Made by a program: the position numbers and the translations under genes
Source of the DNA: Rhododendron vialii
Taxonomy: Eukaryota > Streptophyta > Magnoliopsida > Ericales > Ericaceae
DNA length: 64,000 nt
Reading direction: 5' to 3'
Assembly: GCF_030253575.1 (NCBI RefSeq)
Contig: NC_080562.1
Location: forward strand, 42,695,852-42,759,851
Notes under the pieces: model-generated
Told to the model about the DNA's origin: nothing
Databases searched by the model: none
The model's input: only the letters and a program-made list of their open reading frames with translations
Shown here: in pieces, positions 10,982 through 23,253 of the stretch
Position numbering within the stretch: the first letter of the stretch is position 1
How the letters are laid out: the number at the start of each line of letters is the position of its first letter

Positions 10982-13900
10982 ATGGGTGGTGAAGAAGGAG
11001 AAGAACGAGAGTCTCCATTGATATCAAGTGTCGGTGACCCTGCAGAGGAGCCTTTCAAAAGAACTGGTAAACACAATACCCAACTCTTTTTTTCCAGTGG
11101 TTTTGCTGAAGCATGTTTTCCATTGGCTGTTTTCTTGGGTTAATTAAGTAGGAGACTACTTATCAAAAAAGAAAAGAAAAGTAAGAGACTTCATTCCAAA
11201 GCCAGACCAATACAGCCCACAGCAGGAGCATACCCGCGTAAACCAGACCAAAAAACAAAAGAAATTACACAGAGGCAAGCCTTCGTTTATCCATCCTTTT
11301 CTTTTCTTAAAATCAAGAAACGTGCATTTTTTTTTGGGAAAAAAGGAGAGATTTCAGTAGATACTAATCTCATTTGATCTTTTAAACAGTTTGAGAAAAA
11401 GTCAAAAAAAATATTCAGGGAAATATAGTTTTTTATGTGAGGAATTATCGTATTCCGAAAAAGATGCAAGCAAAAATTGTCAGAGGGGAGTACCTGTTTT
11501 TTACTTGGAATCGGATCTTCTCCGGTTCTTAATTTAGATTGGATGGACAGTCCAAATCTGGATCTGTCAATTGCTGCAATCGATGACTCAAATTTGGTAA
11601 ACTGAACCATTGATTATACTAATGTATAGTCCAAATTTAGATTGTCCGTCCAGTCCAAAACTTGGACATGAGAGAATCCAAACCCTTTCTACTTTCCTCC
11701 AAGAGCATGTTCTATTTCTCATATTAGTTTCTATGACCCTGAGCAAGGATTTCAGGTAATCTCTGGCTGTCCTGAGAGATGAAAACTCTTTGTATTTCTC
11801 TCAAGGCAAACCTGATAGATAACTGCAGCAAATCCCATACCAAGGATGGATGGTTGTACCGTACAGAAAGAAGTCGCACCTAGCCTGACCTAGGTGACTG
11901 ATGGCTCAACCTAGTTCACTTGATCATGAGAGGGGTTTCCTACTTGTGTTGCATCTATGATCTATCCATGACCATAGCCCAGATCCTCGCAGATTACGCA
12001 CATTCAGAAAGCAAGTGTACATGGGTCTCCTTTTGCTTGTTTGCAGAACACACGATCTTCTTCAAGATTGATTCCCCAGCTGAAGAGTCTGTCTCCATTA
12101 GCCAATTCGTTTTGTTTTTTTGCGTAATCTAGAATCAATCCCATCAACCACAATCTTGGATCATGTGGCCACAACGTAAACCGGAGCCCCATTCCACAGC
12201 TATTTCCAAAAAGCTTTCGCTTGCAGAGAGGGCAGCCCAAAGTTTTTTTCTTTTAGTGGGAAGCAAACTAGTCTTGTGATGGTTACCTCTGCCTTCCTTA
12301 CCGCTTGAGCTAATCCTTTGGGTTCTCCAGTAGCCAATTTATCTGACAAAATAAACTGCAAAATGAATGACCATTTAGGGACATTACCTTATACCGCTAT
12401 ATCAGACAATAGGATATCTAATAGCAGGCCGTGCAGTTCTAACAGAATACACACCTTTACTATTGGAAGCCAAACCACAGAGTGTGCATTCTGTAGTCTG
12501 TACATGAGGTAGGAAAGCAGCAGGGGTTTGCTCAATGATGCTTACTGCATATGGGCTTATTTCCGCCTTGCGTATTTATCTTTTGCAATCTTCATTCAAT
12601 GACCAGAATACGGTTCTTTTATGTTGCTTCTTTTATGGGTTTAATTTTTTCAAGTATGATAGGAATGATGAAAGTTGGATGGAAAATTAATGTTTCATTT
12701 TGTGGGCATCACTATACCAATTCACGATGATACTCGTCAAATCCTTTTTTTTTACCTGGGGGTTCGTAGTGTTGCGACGAACTACAATACAGAAGGCTGT
12801 GTTTTTCCTGGTTAAATTCTACTTACTTCACATTCTTCATTTCTGGGTGACAAACCTTCCATTCCGCAACTGAGTTTCGCTAGTTAATGTTTGATGTGAA
12901 GTGATGGGATAGGCGCTGATATGTAAGTTAATTCTTCTGTGAAATGATTAGTTCTTGAAATTGGATTTGTTCTTAGTCTTTTTATGGATTAATGTATGTG
13001 TACTTGTGTAGGGACAATATGGACGGCAATGGCGCATATAATAACTGGAGTGATTGGGGCGGGAGTATTGTCCCTTGCGTGGAGCACGGCTCAGCTTGGG
13101 TGGGTGGCCGGTCCTCTAACAATTGTGGTTTTTGCAGCCACCACAATCTTTTCTGCAAACCTTCTATGTGACTGCTACAGATCTCCTGACCCTGAATGTG
13201 GGCCTGGTAGAAATCGATCCTACATGGAAGCTGTCCAGTTGTACTTAGGTCAGTGCTTGCTTCTTCGGTTCCCCCCCCACCCAAAAGCTCCCGGTTATCT
13301 TTAGACCCATCACTTGAAAAGGGTCTTGATTCTGTTGTCTTAGGTTATATAACATGGGTTGTATAAGAAACTAATTTGAAAATAACATATGCTTATGTGG
13401 TGCATTGGCTGATCAATATGAAAATGAGTTGTCCCAAAAAACCAGAAATCAGTGTGCTAGCTTCTTGGATCAATTTATTTGATAGACCTAACAAAAAAGA
13501 TTAATTTCAGGGGAGAAAAGGAGACGAATTTGTGGAGTGTTTCTACAAGAGAGCTTATATGGAGGTGGAATCGCATATACTATTACATCTGCTGTCAGTG
13601 CAAGGTAGCTACAAAAAGAGACAAACGCACCACTGCCATCTGATAGTAGAGTACCTTTCTCTTTGATATTTGGTGGACAACAAATTCTTTTTCTTTTTGG
13701 ACATACTTTTTTTATTGTTGCCAATATATTTGGAAACTGAACAATGTGTGGCAAACCTACTCTTTAATACATATTAGACCACCCTGTAGAGGCATAACAC
13801 TCGAATGCGAACTAATAATATAGTTATATTGAAAGCCATTGATTCCAGTGAAAATTGTCAATGGATGACTGTATATGCAGTACAGTGCAGGATGCATGAG

Positions 13901-16900
13901 AAACAGTGGAAGTAAAAGAAAACCATGACAACAAAAGAAACCAATATATTCAATATAATCAGCAGTGAAACACAATGATGTGATAATCGATGTTTACGTC
14001 ATTGATATTAGAGAAATCATCAATCGTTACCTAATTAGATTAGAGAATGGCAGTATCTCCTTAATCAGAGATGGTCAAACTGAAGTGAATTTTTTGGAGA
14101 AAAGGTACTCAGGCTGAAGTTTAAGCCATTATCTTTTGAAAGGGATGGGGCTTAGTGGGAGAGTCCTGACTTTTCCCCTCTTCTCTCATTATCTTTAACA
14201 AGGAGTTTGCAGTGGAACATATGTTAGCGCCTTTCACATACGGTATAATGGTTGCAGACTATCTGAATACTTGTATACTTTAAGAAAATGGAATCTTCTA
14301 GTGTGAGGCCCTTTAAAAAGTTACACAGGTTAGAACCTTCATTGTTCTACACTGAATTAGGTAGAAGTGGCAGCTCAATGCTCTTTTGAACTGGCTAATG
14401 TGCCCTCTCATGACCCATGAGATTGGGACTTCAATCAGTGTGTAATTTGTGGCAAAACCTTCCAGCATTATTTTAACTTAGTGCCCCTCTCCGAGATAGC
14501 TAAACTGCTAACCATTTTTGTTTTGTATAGCTCATTATTAGCCTTATTGGATCTGGCCGCCTTCCCCTATCATGGTTCACTTCACAGCTTGGGTGCTGCA
14601 TTCCATTGTTCTTCCTGCCCCATTGCTGGAGATCTCCTCACTTGTAGTAGGAATTTGGAATCACACTTATACTGGTTTTTCTGCAGATAACCTTGGTAAC
14701 AACAATCCCACTAATTCTTTAACACTTTGGTATTGATAGGAGTTTTTCCCTCATGAGATGGGTAATTTGTGATTGTGTGCCTTTTGATGTAGTCAAGTTA
14801 TTGGTTCGGTTTCTTTAGGTGTGGAACTTCACTTGTGTATGTGCTTTGGAACTTCAATAGGGATTAGCAAGGGCGACCTGGAGGCTAGAGTTGAGGGCTT
14901 GTCGAGATGCCTCTTCAACCCTCCCTTGGGAGAGTGCCCTTTGACCAATATGAGAGAGAGAGAGGGAGATTATCACATCATTGTGTTCACTGTTGATTAT
15001 ATTGAAAATATTGGTTTCTTTTGTTGTCATCATTTTCTTTTACTTCCACTGTTTCTCATGCATCCTGTTCGGCATATACAATCATCACTTCACAATTTTC
15101 ACTGGAATCAATGCATACCACCTTCTGATACAACTGCAGATGCTTAATGTACTTACATAATGGCATCTCATGATAAGATCCGCAGATCGAATCAAGGAGG
15201 TTGACCACCCCAATGAGTTGTTTTGGAGAAGATCAGGATGATGAAAAGCTTAATTATTGTTACATGTGTACTAATGTGTAATCGGGGAAATGCTGTCTAA
15301 GACTCTAAATGAAGAAATGCTGTTTTTAAAGAATCCTTTGAACAACCTCATGAATGTTCCTATTATCCTTGAACGAGAACCAATAGAAGTGAAAATCGTC
15401 TCATTCTATTCAACTTCTTCAAATCTGAATCGACAGAAGTAAACCATACTGATAGAACAACCTTTGCAAGGCAAAAAGAACTACAGGAAATCAAATAGAT
15501 TACGTAAAACTGCCCAAATTTCGAGCACCCATGCATCCAACGAAGACATTAATATCGACTGTGAAACTAAGATTGTACACAGCTTGTGTGTAGTTGGGTG
15601 GGTGGATGGCTGATGAGTGTTTCTGAATCACTCAAAGACAATGTCTACTTTTGTCTTTCATTTCAGCGGTGTTTTTAAGTGTTGTGTCTTTGCTTCTCTC
15701 TTACCATTTGTCAGAGGAGTTCACATAGATGATTTCTTAGCAGGTGTTTGACATTTGTTTCTTCTATAATTGATGCAGAGCTATTCAAAAATCAAATTGT
15801 TACCACAAAGAAGGTCACGAGGCTTCATGCCAATATGGGGATACTACTTATATGCTACTTTTTGGAGCTGTTCAGATAGTGGTTTCTCAGATACCAGATT
15901 TTCATAACATGGCATGGCTCTCTATTGTGGCAACAATCATGTCCTTCTCCTACTCTTTTATCGGTTTGGGACTTGGCATTGCAAAAGTTATTGGTATGTT
16001 ATTGGCTAGCATATTTATTCTTCTTCTAAGCTATCTTTGGATCTTGGATTTGCGGAGTAATGAGAATGGAAGGGAAAAGGTACGAAAGCAATCAAGTGAA
16101 ATAAGCTAAATAAAGGTCTTTTGTTTGGTTAACTTAAGAAAAATAAGATTGACATAAATATGTATTTGTCACATTTTTGTTTGTTTACATACTCATGGAA
16201 CGATGAATGTGCAAAAATAATTTCGCTCCTTTTTTCATTTTCCTTTCACTGTACTATACTGAAATCTGAATGCCGCTGCTACTCCCTTACAATCAGTTTA
16301 AGGAATGAAAAAAATTAGACCTTTTGACGGAAATTCAGCTGTAAGGAGATTGAATTTCTTGGTTTTGCCTTGCAGAAAATGGGGTGATCAGGGGGAGCGT
16401 TGGAGGAGTTTCAGCTGATAGTATAGCTGATAAACTATGGTTGGTCTTTCAAGCTCTTGGAGATATTGCTTTTTCCTATCCATATTCGATAATTCTTCTG
16501 GAGATACAGGTATTTGCTGTCATTCGATAAACATTACATGTTTCAAGCAAAGTGAATTTTAAAGTCAGGCATTGGAAAAAAGAAGTTGACAGAAGAGCTC
16601 ACTTACTGAGAATTAAAGTTTCTAAAAGAGAATGATAGACGAAATGCGCAATAAACATGGTTCCTTTGTAATGAAGGACACTTTGAGATCACCTCCACCA
16701 GAAAACCAGAACATGAAGAAGGCCTCCACTGGTGCAATCTTCATTGCCACATTTTTCTACCTCTGCTGTGGAGGCTTTGGATATGCAGCCTTTGGGAGTG
16801 ATACACCGGGGAACCTCTTAACAGGATTTGGATTCTATGAGCCTTATTGGCTCATTGATTTTGCCAATGCTTGCATTGTTGTACATCTTGTTGGAGGATA

Positions 16901-17439
16901 TCAGGTACAACTGTCTCGTATCATCTTGTTCATGTTATATTTTCTTTTCCTTTCTTTTTCTTGTTCATCTTTTCCTTTTACTGCAATATATATGGGCACA
17001 AATATTATCACTAATACGGCTAGTATTTGTTTGTTAGGTGTATAGTCAGCCACTTTTTGCATTTGGGGAAAGATGGTTCAGCGAGAAGTTTCCAAACAGT
17101 GGATTCGTGAACAATTTCTACCCGTTTAAACTCCCATTGGTGCCGGCTTTTCAGTTGAATCCTTTTAGGCTATGTTTTCGGACTTGTTACGTTATATCAA
17201 CTACTGTAATTGCAATGATCTTTCCTTACTTCAACCAAGTTTTGGGAGTCTTGGGGGCCTTGAACTATTGGCCCTTGGCAATATATTTCCCTATGGAAAT
17301 GTACTTTGTGCAGAAGAAGATTGGAGCTTGGACTACAAAGTGGATTCTTTTTCAAACTTTTAGCATGGTTTGCTTGCTGGTATCCATACTGGCCTTAATT
17401 GGGTCAATGGAAGGGCTAGTAGTTGCAAAATTGAGCTGA
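10982..17439 (+). CDS. Amino acid permease, AAP7-like, tandem copy A
   Basis: Exons: 10982-11066, 13012-13248, 13511-13604, 15779-15993, 16376-16509, 16677-16904, 17038-17439. Total 1,395 nt, 464 residues, normal for plant AAPs, all junctions in phase. The short hydrophilic N-terminus MGGEEGEERESPLISS leads into TIWTAMAHIITGVIGAGVLS, the hallmark first membrane segment of the AAAP/AAP family. Later landmarks are CDCYRSPDPECGP, YGGGIAYTIT, SNCYHKEGH, SQIPDFHNMAWLS, DTLRSPPPENQ, GNLLTGFGFYEPYWLIDFAN and FPYFNQVLGVLGAL. About ten membrane spans are expected. The family carries neutral and acidic amino acids with protons across the plasma membrane. Similarity is closest to Arabidopsis AAP7, whose transport is poorly defined, so substrates are uncertain. 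Introns 1 and 3 are each about 2 kb and carry repeats. A GA run ends three bases before the ATG. Confidence 0.92.
11510..11690. mobile_element. Inverted-repeat element in intron 1 of permease copy A (probable MITE)
   Basis: The left part contains TTTAGATTGGATGGACAGTC; the right part, on the other strand, contains the similar TGGACTGGACGGACAATC, so the region folds back on itself. A diverged relative with similar ends seems to lie at about 49676-49853. No clean target duplication was found, so boundaries are approximate. Confidence 0.45.
12004..12240 (-). mobile_element. LINE fragment, zf-RVT-like region, in intron 1 of permease copy A
   Basis: The minus strand reads NELANGDRLFSWGIN followed by RVFCKQ, resembling the zinc-binding segment downstream of reverse transcriptase in plant L1 LINEs (pattern RLATGDRLxxWGI...CxxC). 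Only about 80 codons are open and the expected downstream HLFF-type motif does not follow in frame. It is a truncated, decayed LINE piece inside the intron, antisense to the permease. Confidence 0.5.
13838..15112. repeat. Long inverted repeat inside intron 3 of permease copy A
   Basis: The 151-base arm 13838-13988 and the 145-base arm 14968-15112 are reverse complements with scattered mismatches. Both contain the series CATCATTGTGT, TTTCTTTTGTTGTCAT, TTCTTTTACTTCCACTG, TTTCTCATGCATCCTG and ATTTTCACTGGAATCAAT (read on one strand). They are separated by about 980 bases, and both lie wholly in the intron. Transcribed RNA could form a stem of roughly 150 base pairs. Confidence 0.8.
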
Positions 17440-17578
17440 CACTCATAGTATAAAGCTTTCAACAAAGGGGAATAGGATGAAATTCATGTCAAAATTTTCT
17501 TGCCATATTTAGCGGGAGGTGCAAGGCAATTTAATGTATTCTTTCCATAGATAGCTTAATTTGTATATGACGAGATGT

Positions 17579-17584
17579 AATAAA
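17579..17584 (+). promoter_or_regulatory. Probable polyadenylation signal of permease copy A
   Basis: AATAAA about 140 bases after the stop codon at 17439, followed by a T-rich run. Position fits a short plant 3' UTR. Motif and position are the only evidence. Confidence 0.5.
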
Positions 17585-18189
17585 GGGTTTTTTTTACTGT
17601 AAATATGTTTTGTTATCCGGTGTAAGTTTAGCTCTCAAGGGCTATCATTGGCCATGATTTACGGTTGTACCACTTGAGCAGCGCACTAGACTAATAGAGA
17701 TTTGACTTGAATAATCGGGTAAACAAATGGGATCTTAACAGATTGAGTATATGTACTTAGGGGTGTTTGGATAGTTCGAACATTCTAGACTTGTGAGTTC
17801 TTCGTTCAAGACGATGTGTGTTCGAAAAGATTGTATCGTTTATTACAAATGTCAATGCCACACTCAAGAAAGCTAACCAACCTTAGTATCATAGTAGTAT
17901 CAATCTTATTAGACTGCTAATTTTGTCACTGATCAACTATTGTGAATCATGGTTTTATACCATAAAATAACCACGTTAAAATATCGCATAGCACCTTGAA
18001 GCTCACTGCTTTATTGTCAAAATAAATGGAAGGACAGGAACCCAATAAATAGGATGTCCACTTTCATTGTTTTCATATCTTTTTATTCCCTTTTCCTTTA
18101 TCCATGAATCAATTATTGGGTGATTCCCTTTGAAGTGTACGAGGAAGTAGGCCAAGTGGGCCATCAACAGCAATAACTTAAGAAGTAGG

Positions 18190-18411
18190 AACCCCAAGGG
18201 GTAGTGCGTTGATCAGCCAGGATGGCAGGACGAGCGGCTTACACCCTAGAGTTTCAAGTTCGACTTTCCTGCATTATGAAAAGCTTTTGGGGTCACTCTA
18301 TGTGTAAAAACCCTCTGAATTAGCAACGGTTTGGGAGCTGAAAAGATTAGTCTTGTGGTGTGTACAAGCTGGTCGGGGACTGCTCTTCATTTAAAAAAAA
18401 AACAAAAAACA
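18190..18411 (+). mobile_element. tRNA-derived SINE, Au-like, with 11-bp target duplication
   Basis: The box A-like region is near 18221-18245 (GATGGCAGGACGAGCGGCTT) and box B-like GTTTCAAGTTCGACTTTCC follows. The 3' part GATTAGTCTTGTGGTGTG then AAGCTGGTCGGGGAC resembles the Au SINE end. An A-rich tail closes it. TAAGAAGTAGG occurs on both sides (18179-18189 and 18412-18422) as a target duplication. A Stowaway MITE starts 22 bases further right. Confidence 0.8.
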
Positions 18412-18445
18412 TAAGAAGTAGGCCAACTGGTCAACAAAAATAGTA

Positions 18446-18713
18446 CTCCCTCCGTCCCTAAATGTTTGGCACTTTTGGGAGTTCTCACTTTTAAGGAAGA
18501 TATATTATTGTATTGTGCAAAAATCAAGTGTCCCATCTTACCTTTTTAGTGTATTTTGAATAGTACTTAAAATTTTGAATTTGAAATTTTGTGCTCAAAA
18601 GAAAAGGGTAACATGGGAAGTTTACTATATTTTGCTTTTGACTTTTCAAAATGGACAAATTATATGGGACAATAAAAAGCATGAAAGTGCCAAACATTTA
18701 GGAACGGGGGTAG
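18446..18713. mobile_element. Stowaway (Tc1/mariner) MITE
   Basis: The left end is CTCCCTCCGTCCCTAAATG and the right end is its near complement (CATTTAGGAACGGGGGTAG). TA dinucleotides flank both ends (18444-18445, 18714-18715), as expected for Tc1/mariner elements. It is 268 bp, non-coding, and lies about 240 bases upstream of permease copy B. Confidence 0.88.
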
Positions 18714-18952
18714 TAATCGTATTTGTAAGTGCCTTTCCGATAGAGTAATTACGACATTTGAAAATGCGTCCACTCCACTCTTGCTTTTATAGGAAAGAAA
18801 AGAACACGGGACCAGTCACCCACCATGGCCGTCACTGTGGCAGCTGAAATCTAGCAACTTTTGGGTAACTTCGCAAGAATATAGGTATGTTTTTGTGCTT
18901 ATGTATCTATGTATGAATTCTTGACAAATGCGTTTTAGTTCAATCAAAACTA

Positions 18953-21900
18953 ATGGGTACTTTGGAATCGAAGGCCATGGGAGTGGAAGCCAGAGATCAT
19001 CAAACCCCTTTGGTTGAATCTTCGTTTTCTGCATCATCCATTCAACCCATCAAAAGAACTGGTCCGTCTTTCTTCTTCTTTCTTTTATTGTGCCCCCCTT
19101 TTCCCCTAACAGTCAATACCCATTGAATTTTTGGGTGATCTAAGCAATACCCTTGAATATTGATTCATCTTACAAAATGACTTCAGGAGAAGTATATATA
19201 AATCAAGCATTCAAGCCCAAACAATATCAGTTCACAAGAAATCATGCATTGGTCGAAATAAATCAAGTTTTTTTTGTGTGTAGAATTCGTATAAATTAAA
19301 TCGAAGTATCATGAATTTGTTGACCTGACCAGGATAAAATTTAGTTTTATCTTCATATTTTATTAACTTTTGCAAGAAGCAACACTCACATGTCAATTAT
19401 TTTCACATCTATCAAGTATCATCTTCACGTGAGATGGCCGTATATGGGTGGAGAATTATGCTTAAGATATTGTATATAGCTAAGATATGGGTTTATTGAT
19501 TTTATGAAGGGGTCCTATGGACCGCTGTGGCGCACATAATAACGGGAGTGATAGGGTCAGGGGTACTATCACTGGCATGGAGCGTGGCTCAGCTAGGTTG
19601 GATTGCAGGACCATTGACAATGCTGACATTTGCGTCAATCACTATTGTTTCTGCCTTCTCTCTCTGCAACTGCTACCGGTCACCCGATCCCCTTTGCGGG
19701 CCTACCAGAAATACCTCCTACTTGGCAGCCGTTCGGATGATTTTAGGTGAGACACTACACAAGTACATAGTTTAAATAGATTATCATCACAGCCCATTTT
19801 AGGAAAAGATTCCTCTTGTCATGCCAAATTTTCAGGAGCAATTCCAATCCCCATTTGTTGTAAGAAAGTTCTCTAAGTCCACAATTTCCTTTTGCAAAAC
19901 TTTTTTTTTTTTTTTTGACATGGTCCTTTTGCAAAACTTGTATAGAAGGAACTAACTGCCTTTTAATTCTGTTGGAATGGAGTTAGAGGCTATGGGTTCA
20001 CTTCTTGTCCTGAATAGTGGATGACTTGAACAGCACCATTGCACCACAACTAATGTGTTCCTTATTTCAGCACTTCTATTTATGTTCCTTTGCACTGAGC
20101 ATGCTGCTTAGTCATTCTTATGGTACTTTGTCTGGGATGTGTAATACCATTGGTTTCTGTGGGCACTGGTTTCAGCTATTTAGTTTTACAGGAAACTACT
20201 TATAATTTAGCTCAGATAGGTGATTCCAGCTACTGTTCTCGTGAGATATTCTTGCATTAGTTGAGAAATGTTTGGTCATATACCAATTTAAGCGGTTTTG
20301 ATGCATTGCAAAGGGACCCAATATTTAGATGCTTGCTTATTATCACATGATTAAACTTTGGAGGACAATCATTTGTATGGATTATTTTGCTTATCAGCAT
20401 ATTAGACCTAACAGTTGCCACGGGATCTGATTTCAGGAAAGAGGAGCGCAGTAGTGTCTAGTATCATTCTACGAATAAACTATTGCAAGGTTGGGATCGT
20501 CTATACCATTACGGCTGCTACCAGCATTAGGTATTCCTTCTCTAATTCCTCATTGTTTAGATGTTTTCCTCTCACAATATGGCATCCTATCTGTAGTGAA
20601 TTTGGCTTTCCACGGTTCAAATCTGGTTCTACAACGTAAGTTTACTCGAGGAAAGCGCTCACTTAACAAGGATTCAATTGTGTTACATACTTGAGCTGTT
20701 TCAGATGAAGATGGGTTAATGAAATCAAGTTAATGAATTCAATCAACAAGCCAGTGGTTCCTTCTTTATTTCAGCTACTGATGTTTTCTCTCACTTAACA
20801 AAAAAAGAAAAAGAAGATTCATTTGTAACTGTTCTGTTATGTTAATGGCTGCAGAGCAATTCTGAAATCAAACTGTTACCACAAAGAAGGGCACCAAGCT
20901 GCTTGTGACTATGGATATACTTCTTATATGCTCTTCTTTGGATTTGTTCAAATAGTAATGTCTCAGATACCCAACTTTCGTGATACAGAATGGCTCTCAA
21001 TTGTCGCTTCAATCATGTCATTCTCCTATTCGATCATTGGATCGGCACTTGGCCTCGCTAAAGTAATAGGTATGGTCAATTATTTGCTATGTAAGCTGGC
21101 CTGGACATCTGAGTTATCAAAAGAATATTATATGCCATGTAAATGTATCACTGCAGTTGGTAGGGTGGCTGAAATGACAGGATAATTTAAGGCACCATTT
21201 GGATATAAGAATTTCAAAAGGAATTGAGATCTGGGCCTCAAATCCTCGCGTTCCCTTTTGATGATTATGAATTTCAAATCTGGCCAAATCAGCTTATTGA
21301 TTCCTCCGCCACCTCCTCCTCTCATCTGGGCCGTATTTTCTTCATTTTTCATCGTATTTTCCAATTGTTCAGACGTCTGCTTCTGCAGTTCTTCTTGATC
21401 TTTGCTTGCACATCTGGGGGACTCCTCCTCTCATTTGGGCAGTGTTGTCTTTGTTTTTCATCATTCTTTCTGTTTGTTCAGACTTTCTGCTTCAGCATTA
21501 TCTTCTCTTGCGCATCTGGGAACATACGGGACTTATCTTTTAGAACTTCATACTGGGGGAGAAGATTATGAGAGAGGTGCACTGAGGTGATTGCGGGGAA
21601 GATCATAGTCATGGAAGACTTAAAGGGATTTGGCAGCAACTGCTGAACCTGGTGGTCCCTGGATTCAAGCTCTTCTTCTCCTTTCACTGGGAGCAGTGGG
21701 AGCTATTGATCTATATGGCTATATTCTTTAGTTATCTTGTTTTTCTGGTTGTGCATATGCATATTTTTCATCAAAACCACTGTTTGAGATGTCTAATTTG
21801 AAATACCCAAAGCATTGAAATCCGTGTATTTTAAAGCAACTCCCCCATCAAAATCTACGTATCCAAATGGAATCCAAAAGTTTCTCCTGCGAAATCAAAC

Positions 21901-23253
21901 AGTTTTGATGCCCATCAATTGGCATGTAGTCATGTACTCAAGAGTCTCAACATCCTGTTTCTTGAGTATGAAATGCAGGAGATGGAAGCGTAAAGGGTAG
22001 CATTGGAGGGGTACCAACTTCTACAGCATCTCAGAAAGTATGGTTGGTTTCTCAAGCGATTGGGGACATTGCGTTTGCTTTTCCATTCTCTGTCATTCTG
22101 ATTGAGATACAGGTACCGTAGGTTTCCATTTTCATATCGGAGAGTTCCACTATATAAGAGCATCAAACCTGAATTAGTGTTATTTCCAAAACATGAAGGA
22201 CACCTTGAAGTCGCCTCCACCAGAAAAGGTAACCATGAAGAAGGCCTCAGCAACAGCGATTAGTATAACGACATTCTTTTATCTCTGCTGTGGAGGATTT
22301 GGTTATGCGGCCTTTGGAGATTCTGCACCAGGGAACCTCCTAACAGGATTCGGATTCTATGAGCCGTATTGGCTCATCGACTTTGCCAATGCGTGCATCA
22401 TTCTTCATCTAGTTGGAGGATATCAGGTACTGCTCCTACTAGAACTAATGATGCTACTTTCTTACACCTAAAACTTATGTTCTCTAAACAATTCACAAAT
22501 CTAAGATTACCAGTTACCACGTCTAAAGATTGGTTTTAACCTATTTCAAGGTATAGAAATTGTGTTGATTGGTTTATTCTCGCCCTCCCAAGCCCAGTCC
22601 TTGTGATACTTTGGGGAGACTTCTTAGCAAAAGTTTCTATATTCATTGGAGAGATAGACAATGTACAGCTTATCATGCTTGCTTCCATAAACGGGAATGC
22701 CTTCCATTGAATGCCATTTGAAGTTGATTACTTGTTTAGAAGAAACTAAAGTTTTCAACCAACCAAATTGCTGCAACTTTTTATGCATGGCCTTAACTGA
22801 TCTTTAGGTAATTTTAGTTCTGTTTCAAATGTTTGTCCTCTTTGTTGGCAGGTATTCAGTCAACCACTGTTTGCAGACTTGGAAAAATTGATTGCTGAGA
22901 AGTTCCCCAACAGTGAATTTATACATGAAAATTATGTTTTGAAAGCTCCAGTGTTGCCGGCTTTTAGGTTAAATTTTCTCAGGCTGTGCTTTCGAACAGT
23001 TTATGTTGCATTTATCACTGGAATTGCAATAGCCTTCCCCTACTTCAACCAAGTTGTGGGAGTAGCTGGCTCTTTAACCTTTTGGCCGTTGGTTATCTAT
23101 TTCCCTGTGGAAATGTACATTGCCCAGATGAATATCCGAGCTTGGACAAGAAAGTGGATTGTCCTTCGTGTTTTTACCATTGTTTGTTTGATGGTCGCAT
23201 TGTTTGCGTTGATTGGATCAATTGAAGGGTTGATAAAAGCAAGGTTTGGCTAG
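18953..23253 (+). CDS. Amino acid permease, AAP7-like, tandem copy B
   Basis: Exons: 18953-19061, 19510-19746, 20437-20530, 20855-21069, 21979-22112, 22199-22426, 22852-23253. Total 1,419 nt, 472 residues. Exons 2-7 have exactly the lengths of copy A (237, 94, 215, 134, 228, 402); only the hydrophilic first exon is longer (MGTLESKAMGVEARDH...). The core LWTAVAHIITGVIGSGVLS, CNCYRSPDPLCGP, SNCYHKEGHQAACDYG, GNLLTGFGFYEPYWLIDFAN and FPYFNQVVGVAGSL is intact. Expected role is proton-coupled amino acid uptake at the plasma membrane. One oddity: exon 3 codes SSIILRINYCKVGIVYTIT, where copy A has CGVFLQESLYGGGIAYTIT, so conserved Cys-Gly and Tyr-Gly-x-Gly positions are lost although the frame stays open. 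The gene could be active with altered properties or under relaxed constraint. Confidence 0.9.
21190..21875. repeat. Repeat-rich insertion in intron 4 of permease copy B
   Basis: A CCATTTGGATA end near 21194 and its complement TATCCAAATGG near 21860 suggest terminal inverted repeats of an old DNA element. Inside, a unit of about 110 bases starting CTCCTCCTCTCATCTGGGC and including TTGTTCAGAC and TCTGCTTC occurs twice in tandem (about 21302-21412 and 21421-21520). No target duplication was found. No coding capacity. Confidence 0.45.
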
